Position numbers and translations under genes: made by a program. A model generated the notes under the pieces. The model saw only the letters and a list, made by a program, of their open reading frames with translations. It was not told the DNA's origin and did not search any database. From Pseudomonas sp. MWU13-2100 (GTDB lineage Bacteria; Pseudomonadota; Gammaproteobacteria; Pseudomonadales; Pseudomonadaceae): a DNA stretch of 64,000 bases. The stretch lies in NCBI RefSeq assembly GCF_023242365.1, contig NZ_JALLIX010000004.1, positions 184,564-248,563 of the forward strand, in the 5' to 3' direction. Below are positions 9,836 through 18,149 of the stretch, in pieces; the stretch's first letter is position 1, and each line of letters starts with the position of its first letter.

Positions 9836-12800
9836 CTGCAATACCCTCTGCGGTCACGGCCAGCGCGTTTCCACGCATCAGGCCTTCAATATGTTTGCCA
9901 AACGTCGATGGTCTGCCATGTCCACGCGCCTGCATCCAGGCCAACAATTGGTCGACTGTCGGCTCCAGCAGGGAACGAGTGCGTGTCGCATTGTCTTGGG
10001 GTGTAACTTGCAAGGTCGGTGGTTCGTCGGCGCTGAGCAAGGCCTCCACCTCGGGTTGAGCCCAGGAACCCGTGTGTCGACCCAAGCCATCGGGGTCGAT
10101 GCCAAACCAACCGCCATAGGCGCCCTGCCGTCCCGTAATCACCTCAACTCCGATCTCAACCGGGCGGGTCGCAGGCTTGCCAGGCCACGTCAGCGGATAG
10201 ATCCTGCGCACGGTGTGCATCTCGCCATCTCGTAATGACGAGGCCAGCATCAGCTTCGACATCATCTCGTAGAGTTGCCGCTGTCGTGGGGAGAATGCGG
10301 CCATCTTCGAACTGTCGGCTTCGATGGCGATATCCAGCGGAACCAGTGCCCCGTGTGCTCCGCAACGTCCACCGTCTACAGTGTCCGACGCATCAGCCGG
10401 AGGTGGTGTCATAGGCTTGGAGCACGCACTTTCGTCCAGGGACGGCGCAACGCTGCGTGACTCCCAGGTATTCAAGTCAACAACAGGCTGGTTGGAGAAC
10501 AGCGCGACTACAGAACCCTGCGCATCGACAGTTTCCGCACAGGGGCCGGCAATGGGCGTCGAGCAATCCTGTGCCGGGCACTGGTCGTCGAACTTCGCCG
10601 CCCAGGTGCGCAGAAATTCGAGGTAGTCCTCCTCCCGGGCATCGGCACTCCAGGAAAGACGTGTCAGCGCCTCATCGAATGCCATTAGCAGCTCGTTGGC
10701 GCTGATTTGCTCCAACCAGGAATCCTTCAGCAGTTTCCCGGCCTGGGTTCGCCCGGACTCCGTCAGGAACAAACGCCCCTGACCATCCAATGCTGCCCAA
10801 GCATTGCCGTTCAATTGTGGCTCGGGATCCTCCGCGCCTGAACGCAACTCATACAGTTTCTGCAGCGCGCTCATGGTGCTGGACGGCAGCCAGCCAAAAC
10901 GCCGGAACGCTTCCTGCAACACCAGGTTGGTACCCAGGCTTTCAGCGGGGGGCAGCAGGCAGGTTTCGCGCTCAGTCAGGCATGGCGTCGGTGAAACAAC
11001 TGCATCCGCCAACATGGCAGACAAAACTGGGGCATCCTCTATCCGATCGCTCCCCCACGTTCGCCACCCTTCGGCTCCGCGAAGCACCATTAAACGGGCG
11101 GGCACTGCAGTACCGTTCACCAGCAGAGTTATAGCGATGCCAAATCGTTTACCGGGCAATCCCTCGGAATCACCATGGCCCGCCAAGGCCCTCAATAATG
11201 GGCCTTTGACCCGACCACCACCGGGAATGCCATGGCGCAGATAGACCGAACCGATAAGGTTATCCAACACCCGCAGGGCAATGGCGCCATACGCCAACCC
11301 CATGTTCAAGGCGCGACACATGCTGGCAGCACGTTGCTCTGACGTGGTTCCCTCGACTTGAACCAGCTTGCCCTCCTCGGATGCCCGCTCCATTTCCGGC
11401 TCGGTCAGCGAATGGAAACGTACGCGGCGCACCTGCCGGACGTGCATGAACCAGGGAGCGTCCTTGAGCACTTGAATCATGTGCCAGGCAATGGCCTCGC
11501 CCTGGGCGTCATCGTCAGTGCCAAGCACGAGTTCGTTGCATTGCAATAAACGGCTACCGGTGTTCCGCAGGGCCGTCGCGAGGTCATTGCCTTCGCGCTC
11601 GCTCAGTTGCCAACGAGGCTTGAGCCCGTCCCGCCAGCGAATCGCCCCGGCACCGGGCAGGTCGCGAATATGACCGCCGCAGCCAAACACCTGGGTTCCA
11701 GCAGGCACCAGATCCTGAATGATTCTCGCCTTGTGGGCGGACTCGACGACCATCAGGGTGGTGGGTCCCAACTTGCAGGCCGGCACACGTGGTGCGCCGG
11801 TCATCCGCTCATTTTCCGACTCCCGGACGCCTGCAAGGCACCTCCCGACGATGGCGGAAGGTAGATCATTGGCCGGATCCATGGCCTGCTGGGAAAAGAA
11901 CAGGTCAGAGTGGCCGAACAGAATGAAACTCTTCTGCGCCCGGCTGATCGCTACATTGAGCAAACGACCATCGTCACGGTCGATGAACACCCGCTCGCGG
12001 TGATTGCTCTCGGTTCGACGGCTGGCGCGGCTTTCCCTGTTCACGGCACTGAACAACACCACTGGCTTTTCAGCCCCTTGCAGCGTATGGACGGTACCGA
12101 TGGTCAAGCGCCCGCTCAGGTTGTCGTCGAAAGGATCGAGTTCCTCGCGCACCAAATTTCTGATGGCCTCGACCTGACCACGAAACGGCGTCACGATCGC
12201 GACAAGTTTCTCCAGCGCAACCGGCTGATCCGGGTTGCCTTCGGCCCGCGCCCCCCACTTCGCCAAGCGTGGCCCGTTGTGCTTGAGCCAGTGCACGATC
12301 GCCTTCGCCTCGCCGGGGTTCGACCAGGAGTCGCCCTTGCTGGGCTCATCGTTCGGCCCTCCGGTCTGATAGAACCCAAGGGGCGGCAGCGGGAAAGAAT
12401 CTTTCATACGCTTGCGCAACAGCTTTTCCGAGGTGTTATCAAGCATAGGCAGTTCGGCGTCCGCAAACAGTCCTGGCTGCGGGTTGGGGATTTTTGGCAC
12501 CAACTCCCGCTCAAGCAATCGCCCCTCAGCATCACGATCATGGTCGTGGTACAGCAGATCGATACAGACATTGATGATCGATTCGGCGCACCGATAGTGC
12601 TCTCGCAACAACAGCCCGTCCCGTAGCCGGCCATCTGGCATCGCCTCGGCAAAGGAGGCCCCGGTGGCCGCCAGCGTCATGATTGAACCGTCCGCGCAAT
12701 CAGCACCACGCCGCTGCAGATCACCCAAACAAGCCGGATCAGACCAGCGATCCAGCACCTGCCGGGCATCCACCTCCGGCGTTACCGAGGACACCGGCGA

Positions 12801-15002
12801 TAGTTGTTTCATGTCACCGACGACCACCGCTTTTCTGGCCAGGCTCAGCACCGGCACACCCAGCTCCGGCGCGGCCTGCCCGGCTTCGTCGATGATCAGC
12901 AGATCAAGAAAGGCAAAAAGCGGCTGCCGTGCTTCGGCCAACAAGCGCGGCGCACTGTGCAGGGTGGCGACAATACATGGGAACAGCATCGCTGCACGTC
13001 TTAGCGCAGCCTTTCGGCTGCCAGGTTCGGGTTCTGCGATGACACTGACCAACCAGCGAGTTTCCCAATAGCGTGCTGCCAACTGGAAAATGATCGGCCG
13101 CCAGACCACGTCCAGCAATTTCTGCTGCTGCGCCCGAAGATGCTCGGGGCCGGTCGCGGCACGTAACTCCGTCAGTATTTCCTCGGCCCAGCGAGAGGAC
13201 CAGGCTTCGCTAGGAAAACGGGCAGCAAGTTCATTCGGGTCGGTCAGAAATTCGATATCGGTCTGGCGATCAATTGCCGAACACAAGCCGCTGCGCAACA
13301 CGTCGGCAAGTGTCATCAAGTGTTTGCAGAGCACTTCCCGGGATTGCGACGGCACTGCCGATGCAGCCTTCTGCACAAGACGGATATGGCGTGTGGCGTC
13401 ACTGACCTGGTGCTTTTGCTCAACGCTGAACAGCGAGCCGAACAGGGGCTGAAGTTTAGTGAAGGCATCTTCAAAATACCCCGCCAGCGCAAATGCCGCC
13501 GCTGCAAAGTCCTCATACGGCTGCTTGAGGCTGGAAGAACCGACGCCCAGGGTACGCAAGCGCTTTTGCCTGATTTCCAGCGTGGTGAATTTCTTCCGAT
13601 GCGAGATGCTTTTGGCCTTCGAAGGTGCACTTGCCGTGAACCCCAGAAGCTTCTTGCCGATGGGATTCAACCAACGTCGCGCCAATGGGTGCCGGCTGCC
13701 CACGGCCCCGTCAAAGGTGCCCATAACGTTTTCGACGCTCTGGTTGGTCGCCCCACAGACAAAGGTCACCGGGCAATGCTCGTCGTTGTCATAAGCGGCC
13801 AACACCCACTGGTTGGCAATCATCGCTCGCAACATCGCCGTCTTCCCGGTACCCGGCGGCCCGCTTACGGCGATAACTCCGATTTCGTTCCCCAATCGTC
13901 CAAGGGACTGCAATGCACGGCGTTGCGAATCGTTCAAGGGGTCGGCACAACGCTTGGCGTCCGGCGTGTCGAGACTTGCAGCCTTGTCGACCATTGCCAC
14001 GTGCCGGGCAACCATTTCCGCCGGGCTCAAGGCGCTCACCTGAACGGCTGATCGGTAGCGCCCGGCACTTATGAGTTGTCCAAGCGCTCCGATCGAATGT
14101 GCCCTGGGAATGGCCTTGTACACGTTCGATAGCGCCCGAGTCGCATATCCCGGCTGCCGTGGCACCGCAATCCATTGCCCGGAGATCGTCGTCAGGCCGG
14201 TCTCTGCTCCGTCGGCCTGAACACGATTGAACAGGGCGAAACAAGCGTCGACGTAGGTCCTCAAGTCTGGACTTTGATTCAGGGTCGCGATAAACGACTT
14301 CAACTCCTCCCGGTAACAATCGAAGTGACCGATGGCTGGGGGCAAGTCGTTGAAAGTGACCAGTGGCTGCGGCTCAAGCCATTGCCTGACCACCCGCGGT
14401 CGGCGGTCGCTGGAATCACGGGGGAGGCAAACCTCGTGGCGGTCGTTCAGTTCGAAGGGGAACCAGAACGCTATATTCAACCTGGCAGGTTTGAGACTTG
14501 CCTTTTTCTCTCCCTGCGCCGGTTTCTTATCCGGATCAGGCCAGGTGACCTGAACCTCATCAGCTGTGGTTGTGTGGTGGAACACCAGCGCCATGGGAAT
14601 CCGCGGTTCTTCGCTCTGCTCGTCTAACTCATTTGCGCCCTCTGGATCCTGCTCGAGCTCATCAAGCGCTTCTGCCTCACGCTTGCGCTCGGCTTCAGCG
14701 GCACGCTCGGTGATGACCGCCAAGGCCAGCGCTGGCCGCTTCCCGAAACCGAGATCGAAAGCCGGCCACGCCAGACGGGCATAACTTTTCAGAGGGATGC
14801 GAACATCGGCTGACTGCAATCCGAGCAGATCGTCCTCGACCAGCGCTTTATGCCAGTAACCGAGTATATCGGGCGGTAACTGGGCGACGACCTCCTTGCG
14901 GTGTTCACTCTCGCTCGAATCCTGACTTTCATCTTTGAAAGTACGCGCGGTAGCTGAATCAAATCGTAAGCGCTTCCTCAATTCCATGAGTCGACTGAAC
15001 AT
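9828..15002 (-). CDS. SF1 (UPF1/DNA2-like) helicase fused to a type IA topoisomerase body lacking the active-site Tyr
   Basis: 1724 aa, ATG 15002 with GGAG site. Helicase part: Walker A GPPGTGKT 381-388, motif II DEAG 705-708, motif III GDMKQLSP 729-736, HYR 802-804, motif V GTVHTLQGAE 969-978, motif VI NVAISRAQ 1016-1023. Topoisomerase part: TOPRIM VVESAHKA 1085-1092 (E1087, K1091), GHIRDLPG 1110-1117, TDDDAQGEAIAWH 1162-1174 (D1163 and D1165 kept; the third acid of TopA is Q1167), GRVKGPLLRAL 1263-1273, LPPAESLGTN..LYE 1350-1385. Where GLITYMRTDS should follow LYE, the motif is absent. Instead come FLTESGRT 1412-1419, LYEMMSKLMLASSL 1577-1590 and GHGRPSTFGKHIEGL 1694-1708, an order different from TopA. 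First gene of a three- or four-gene overlapping operon. Reverse gyrase is a helicase-topoisomerase fusion too, but uses an SF2 helicase. Confidence 0.9.
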   Translation of the reverse strand: MFSRLMELRKRLRFDSATARTFKDESQDSSESEHRKEVVAQLPPDILGYWHKALVEDDLLGLQSADVRIPLKSYARLAWPAFDLGFGKRPALALAVITERAAEAERKREAEALDELEQDPEGANELDEQSEEPRIPMALVFHHTTTADEVQVTWPDPDKKPAQGEKKASLKPARLNIAFWFPFELNDRHEVCLPRDSSDRRPRVVRQWLEPQPLVTFNDLPPAIGHFDCYREELKSFIATLNQSPDLRTYVDACFALFNRVQADGAETGLTTISGQWIAVPRQPGYATRALSNVYKAIPRAHSIGALGQLISAGRYRSAVQVSALSPAEMVARHVAMVDKAASLDTPDAKRCADPLNDSQRRALQSLGRLGNEIGVIAVSGPPGTGKTAMLRAMIANQWVLAAYDNDEHCPVTFVCGATNQSVENVMGTFDGAVGSRHPLARRWLNPIGKKLLGFTASAPSKAKSISHRKKFTTLEIRQKRLRTLGVGSSSLKQPYEDFAAAAFALAGYFEDAFTKLQPLFGSLFSVEQKHQVSDATRHIRLVQKAASAVPSQSREVLCKHLMTLADVLRSGLCSAIDRQTDIEFLTDPNELAARFPSEAWSSRWAEEILTELRAATGPEHLRAQQQKLLDVVWRPIIFQLAARYWETRWLVSVIAEPEPGSRKAALRRAAMLFPCIVATLHSAPRLLAEARQPLFAFLDLLIIDEAGQAAPELGVPVLSLARKAVVVGDMKQLSPVSSVTPEVDARQVLDRWSDPACLGDLQRRGADCADGSIMTLAATGASFAEAMPDGRLRDGLLLREHYRCAESIINVCIDLLYHDHDRDAEGRLLERELVPKIPNPQPGLFADAELPMLDNTSEKLLRKRMKDSFPLPPLGFYQTGGPNDEPSKGDSWSNPGEAKAIVHWLKHNGPRLAKWGARAEGNPDQPVALEKLVAIVTPFRGQVEAIRNLVREELDPFDDNLSGRLTIGTVHTLQGAEKPVVLFSAVNRESRASRRTESNHRERVFIDRDDGRLLNVAISRAQKSFILFGHSDLFFSQQAMDPANDLPSAIVGRCLAGVRESENERMTGAPRVPACKLGPTTLMVVESAHKARIIQDLVPAGTQVFGCGGHIRDLPGAGAIRWRDGLKPRWQLSEREGNDLATALRNTGSRLLQCNELVLGTDDDAQGEAIAWHMIQVLKDAPWFMHVRQVRRVRFHSLTEPEMERASEEGKLVQVEGTTSEQRAASMCRALNMGLAYGAIALRVLDNLIGSVYLRHGIPGGGRVKGPLLRALAGHGDSEGLPGKRFGIAITLLVNGTAVPARLMVLRGAEGWRTWGSDRIEDAPVLSAMLADAVVSPTPCLTERETCLLPPAESLGTNLVLQEAFRRFGWLPSSTMSALQKLYELRSGAEDPEPQLNGNAWAALDGQGRLFLTESGRTQAGKLLKDSWLEQISANELLMAFDEALTRLSWSADAREEDYLEFLRTWAAKFDDQCPAQDCSTPIAGPCAETVDAQGSVVALFSNQPVVDLNTWESRSVAPSLDESACSKPMTPPPADASDTVDGGRCGAHGALVPLDIAIEADSSKMAAFSPRQRQLYEMMSKLMLASSLRDGEMHTVRRIYPLTWPGKPATRPVEIGVEVITGRQGAYGGWFGIDPDGLGRHTGSWAQPEVEALLSADEPPTLQVTPQDNATRTRSLLEPTVDQLLAWMQARGHGRPSTFGKHIEGLMRGNALAVTAEGIADE

Positions 15003-15422
15003 GCCTTGCTCCCTGAGCAGTCTGGCCAGCCTGCGAACAGCAGGCCGCCGAAATAAACAATGATGGCGTATTGCCCTGCCTGGCGCAATTTGAGGAGTGG
15101 AAACCAGAATACCTAGCTAATGCGAGGCTTGGGACTTAGATGCTCTGATCGCCCAGCACCCGAGAGCATTTCTCCATGGTGCTGATGGACACTGGCAAGG
15201 AGGTAGTAATCTCGGGGCTTGGGCTCAGGCCTGTTGGTTTGAAATTCTTAGTAGAAAAAGTGGCTAACGCTTCCATTCACATCCGTCCCTATCCAAATGA
15301 GTCAAGTTCTCATCCTACTCCACAGCACAGCACGCACGGAGCAAAAAACGCTCTGCGGAGCGAAACCTATTTCCATCTATGCGGCAGCTCAATAGCGTCC
15401 AAGAGGTATTAGCCTCCGTTGG
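15003..15422. other. gene-free stretch upstream of the helicase-topoisomerase operon
   Basis: No convincing gene. It must hold the promoter of the minus-strand operon; no clear -35/-10 pair was identified. A short hairpin (GCCTGC-gaaca-GCAGGC, 15029-15045) lies in the presumed leader about 30 nt before the helicase start. Small frames here show no coding character. Confidence 0.5.
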
Positions 15423-15644
15423 CAGAACCGGATCCGACCATGGGCTCCTGGACGCAAGAACTGGCTCTTCGCAGGGTCGCTACGCAGCGGAAAACGGGCG
15501 GCGGCCATCATGAGTTTGATCCAGTCGGCGCGCATGAATGGGCATGATCCGTATGCCTATCTCAAAGATGTGCTGACGCGGCTGCCGACGCAGCGGGCAA
15601 GTGAGACTGGCCACCTGCTCCCGCATAAGTGGACGCCCGTTTAA
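15423..15644 (+). pseudogene. IS66-family transposase (TnpC) C-terminal remnant
   Basis: An open frame without a start codon, in frame through about 74 codons to TAA at 15642-15644. It encodes the hallmark end of IS66 TnpC: NRIRPWAPGRKNWLFAGS, then GKRAAAIMSLIQSARMNGHD, then PYAYLKDVLTRLPTQRAS and LLPHKW. The rest of the transposase, the accessory orfs and the inverted repeats are not visible, so this is a dead fragment left by insertion and deletion. It lies about 420 bp upstream of the helicase-topoisomerase operon and indicates past mobile-element activity in the island. Confidence 0.88.
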
Positions 15645-15857
15645 TCACGCAAGATGTGAGGGGGCAGAAGGATATGCATCCGACAGTGATGGATAAGCAA
15701 CGGGAGGCCCGTGCGCGCTGACTGGCGGTGAAGGAACCAACGGCGAAAGCCGGATCCGAGATTGATCGGTTCTCGCGGTGGACTTATAAAGTGCTTCACG
15801 CTAATGTCCTATGCGGAAAAACTGACGCATTCCGGTTACTTAAAAGGAGATATTTAT

Positions 15858-16157
15858 ATGGAAGTACGTTGCACATCAATCGAAGAAGTTCGTCAGCACA
15901 TAGACCGCATCGACCGCGATGTGGTTGCACTCCTCGCCAGGCGCGGCAACCTCGTCACCCAGGCGGAGGCTTTCAAGAAAACCACTGATGATGTGCGCGC
16001 TCCAGCGCGAGTTGAACAGGTCATCAGCAAAGTGCGCGGAATTGCAAACGATTCCGGTGCCTCACCTGATGTCGTGGAGCGGGTATACAGAGCCATGATC
16101 TCTGCATTCATTGACGAAGAGTTGAAAACTCACTCAGCCCTGAAAGATAAGTCTTAA
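15858..16157 (+). CDS. chorismate mutase, AroQ class (PchB-like)
   Basis: 99-aa all-helical protein of the AroQ fold: HIDRIDRDVVALLARRGNLV, K41-type basic helix AEAFKKTTDDVRAPAR and a C-terminal helix FIDEELK. This layout matches stand-alone chorismate mutases and the isochorismate-pyruvate lyase PchB. Expected reaction: chorismate to prephenate, or isochorismate to salicylate; the sequence alone does not decide. The start is ATG 15858, with AGGAGA 8 nt upstream; a longer in-frame ATG at 15762 has no such site. No pheA, tyrA or pchA-type partner is adjacent, so it is an orphan in the island. Base composition looks lower in GC by eye than the flanking core genes. Confidence 0.85.
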   Translation: MEVRCTSIEEVRQHIDRIDRDVVALLARRGNLVTQAEAFKKTTDDVRAPARVEQVISKVRGIANDSGASPDVVERVYRAMISAFIDEELKTHSALKDKS

Positions 16158-16229
16158 AGTCGTCAGCTTTCATAATCACCGAGGCTCAGCGAAGCTGGAA
16201 TTTCAGCCCAGCACGCCAATACATTGATC

Positions 16230-16856
16230 CTATTTTTGGCTGAGCGCCGCTATCGATACTCCCGAAGCGACGAAGGTGAGTCCTGCCCCTACGTTCAGGC
16301 CATTCACCAGTCGTGGCCTCTGACGCAAAAACCGGGAGAGTGCAGTAGCAAATACGCCCATGAGTGCGAATCCCACTGCCGTAAGTACCGCGAACCATAT
16401 GCCGTACACCAGCATCTGCACGCTCACTGAGCCGCGTTGTGGGTCTACGAACTGCGGGATGAACGCAAGAACGAAAAAACCAGGCTTTGGATTGAGTGCT
16501 GCCGAGAGTAATCCTGTGAGAAAAATGCTCGGCAGAGATTGTCGAGTCGCTGGTCGGAAGCTAATCAGGCTACGAGAGCGTAGTACTTTGATGCCGAGCC
16601 AAAGTAAATAACCGGCGCCGATAAGCTTGACGACCCAGAAGGCTACTACGGACGTTTGCATAAGCAAAGTCAGTCCTAGCGAAGCAGTTGCCACATGAAA
16701 AAGAATTCCCGCCCCGGATGCCATTCCCGATACGATAGCGGCTATCCTGCCCTGACTGAGTCCTCGGCCTACGGCCAGCAGATTGTCCGGGCCTGGTGCG
16801 AGCACCAATAGCAAGCAGGCGGCAGTATAGGCAAGCCAGATATTGATCGGAAACAC
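16230..16856 (-). CDS. LysE/RhtB-family amino-acid exporter
   Basis: Inner-membrane exporter of the LysE superfamily, probably for amino acids or derivatives. Five to six hydrophobic segments, and the signature LAPGPDNLLAVGRGLSQGR after TM1. Start GTG 16856, giving 208 aa, the usual family length; AAGGAGA sits directly upstream. An upstream ATG at 16940 would add a non-conserved 28-aa extension. The only neighbour is the convergent chorismate mutase. Substrate unknown. Confidence 0.87.
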   Translation of the reverse strand: MFPINIWLAYTAACLLLVLAPGPDNLLAVGRGLSQGRIAAIVSGMASGAGILFHVATASLGLTLLMQTSVVAFWVVKLIGAGYLLWLGIKVLRSRSLISFRPATRQSLPSIFLTGLLSAALNPKPGFFVLAFIPQFVDPQRGSVSVQMLVYGIWFAVLTAVGFALMGVFATALSRFLRQRPRLVNGLNVGAGLTFVASGVSIAALSQK

Positions 16857-17248
16857 GGCATTCTCCTTAGGCCTCAACGAGGCATCCATCCTCATGTAGC
16901 GAAAGACTGTGCCCGCACCAGGCTGCAAAGTCAAAGCCACTGCATTTGAGAAGATGTGTTTGCCGAAAGGTTACCTTAATCTTGGACTTAAACGCACTGG
17001 ATGGTACTGGATTTCAGTGGTTCCCGCCGGAACGAAAAAAGAACCCGAAGGTCCTGATTTCATTCACTTACAGAATTCAGTGGAACTCTGTATCGCTATA
17101 TTTTGAGCGGAAAACGAGGCTACCGCCCCCCGCTACAATCCACTGATTCCGAACGCCTTTGTCGTGCAACAACCTTGCTTATAAGCGAGATGATGGACAG
17201 TGGGATTGGGGCTGGCAAGTGCCACCCACTTCAAGGTGAACTGACCTC
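16857..17248. other. gene-free stretch between lysE-type gene and toxin gene
   Basis: About 390 bp, noticeably AT-richer than core genes by eye. No convincing gene, repeat or RNA structure was found. It should hold the promoter of the minus-strand LysE gene. Confidence 0.5.
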
Positions 17249-17542
17249 TCAGTAGCCCGCCTCTCGCTGATGCCGGAACGCCAGTACATACACAACTTCT
17301 TCCGAGGGAACAAAACGGTAAAGCGCGACATAACCAGCGTCACCAAAGGCAATGACCAGCTCTCGCAACTCAGGTAATTCAGCAAACGGTCGACCGATGT
17401 TGGGGTCGGTTTCCAGGCGAGTCAGCTGCTGTTCAATGATTTGAGCCGCCCTGCGCGCCACCTGCGGGTCTTTCTCCAACAGGAAACGTCGGCAACGCTC
17501 CAGCCCTTCACCAGCACCTGCGGTGACAATCAGTCGTGGCAC
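17249..17542 (-). CDS. ParE/RelE-family toxin
   Basis: 97-aa protein with the ParE/RelE layout: N-terminal helical hairpin (GLERCRRFLLEKDPQVARRA), P-NIGRPFAELPELRELVIAF, and C-terminal strands ending VVYVLAFRHQREAGY. ParE members poison DNA gyrase; RelE members cut mRNA. The motif GRPFAELPELRELVI and a CopG-like partner favour ParE. It starts with GTG at 17542, inside the end of the antitoxin gene (13-bp overlap), so translation is coupled. Likely stabilises the island. Confidence 0.88.
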   Translation of the reverse strand: MPRLIVTAGAGEGLERCRRFLLEKDPQVARRAAQIIEQQLTRLETDPNIGRPFAELPELRELVIAFGDAGYVALYRFVPSEEVVYVLAFRHQREAGY

Positions 17543-17802
17543 TTGGGAAGCTCCGACTCTTCCTCAGTCCCCCAGGTTTTCAGCCAGTCACGGGTCTCGG
17601 CTCCGGTCAAATGCTGGCCCGTTTCCTGGTAGGCCTTCCATGAAGCGAGCGCCTCTTGCTTGAAGCTTTCCCGGGCCTCTTCACGCTCTACATACTGAGA
17701 GAGGGCTTCACGCATGATCCAGTGAGCCGAACGTTGTCGGGCGCCTGCCAACAGCTGGATGCGGTGCTTCAAGTCCTCATCGATTTTGATCGACGTCGCC
17801 AT
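17530..17802 (-). CDS. ribbon-helix-helix antitoxin (CopG/ParD type)
   Basis: 90-aa DNA-binding antitoxin. The N-terminus MATSIKIDEDLKHRIQLLA is a ribbon-helix-helix strand and helix; the C-terminal half is charged and probably disordered until it wraps the toxin. Start ATG 17802, preceded by GGAGAGG; longer in-frame starts (17823, 17952) lie in or beyond the operator. First gene of the toxin-antitoxin operon, and expected to repress it by binding the palindromes at 17825-17846. Confidence 0.87.
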   Translation of the reverse strand: MATSIKIDEDLKHRIQLLAGARQRSAHWIMREALSQYVEREEARESFKQEALASWKAYQETGQHLTGAETRDWLKTWGTEEESELPKCHD

Positions 17803-17824
17803 GCTGGCCTCTCCGATATTCATA

Positions 17825-17846
17825 GGTATTACCTTTGAATAAGGTA
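17825..17846. promoter_or_regulatory. palindromic operator of the toxin-antitoxin operon
   Basis: Two overlapping inverted repeats: GGTA-T-TACC (17825-17833) and TACCTT-TGAAT-AAGGTA (17830-17846), both perfect, 23-44 bp upstream of the antitoxin start. Palindromes at this place are typical autorepression sites of RHH antitoxins; binding is inferred. Confidence 0.6.
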
Positions 17847-17914
17847 GCAAGCACGATGCAGACTGTCTATTCAGAGGAGTGCCTTGAATGGGTTTCCAAG
17901 CTGTAGCCTGACGG

Positions 17915-18133
17915 ATGGTCACAAGTGACAAATCCATCGTGCGTGCGATCATCCAGATGGCTCATGCACTTAACCTTTGTACGATAGCCGAAGGTGCCGA
18001 AGACGAAGCTACGCGTGCATGCTTACAACAATTGGAATGCGACGAAGTGCAGGGCTATTTGATCGCCAAACCGATGGTGGAAGATCAAGCGGCGACGTTT
18101 ATTCGTGAGTACAGGGACGGTTGGCGTGGGTGA
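17915..18133 (+). pseudogene. EAL-domain (c-di-GMP phosphodiesterase) C-terminal remnant
   Basis: 72 codons encoding only the end of an EAL domain: SIVRAIIQMAHALNLCTIAE, then DEVQGYLIAKPM and a short tail to a stop. The catalytic EAL and DDFGTGYS motifs and any sensor domains are missing, and no upstream frame continues the gene; the toxin-antitoxin promoter region abuts its 5' end. Probably the 3' stub of a regulatory gene cut when the island formed, hence a boundary marker. Confidence 0.8.
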
Positions 18134-18149
18134 GGGGCAAACGCCGTTA

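Noticed and set aside
10150..10210. Y1602 (IYPLT) of the long protein as the topoisomerase nucleophile
   Set aside because: It lacks the following R-T-D, and comes after the LYE..ASSL segment where TopA has ordinary beta strands; the GGISYPRTDG segment of the neighbouring gene fits the consensus far better.
9828..15002. Reading the 1724-aa protein as a reverse gyrase
   Set aside because: Reverse gyrase has an SF2-type helicase and a single-chain TopA core; here the helicase motifs are SF1 (DEAG, GDMKQLSP, NVAISRAQ) and the Tyr segment is on another chain.
15176..15412. Small plus-strand frame of 78 codons upstream of the IS66 remnant
   Set aside because: No ribosome site, no family resemblance, composition not coding-like.
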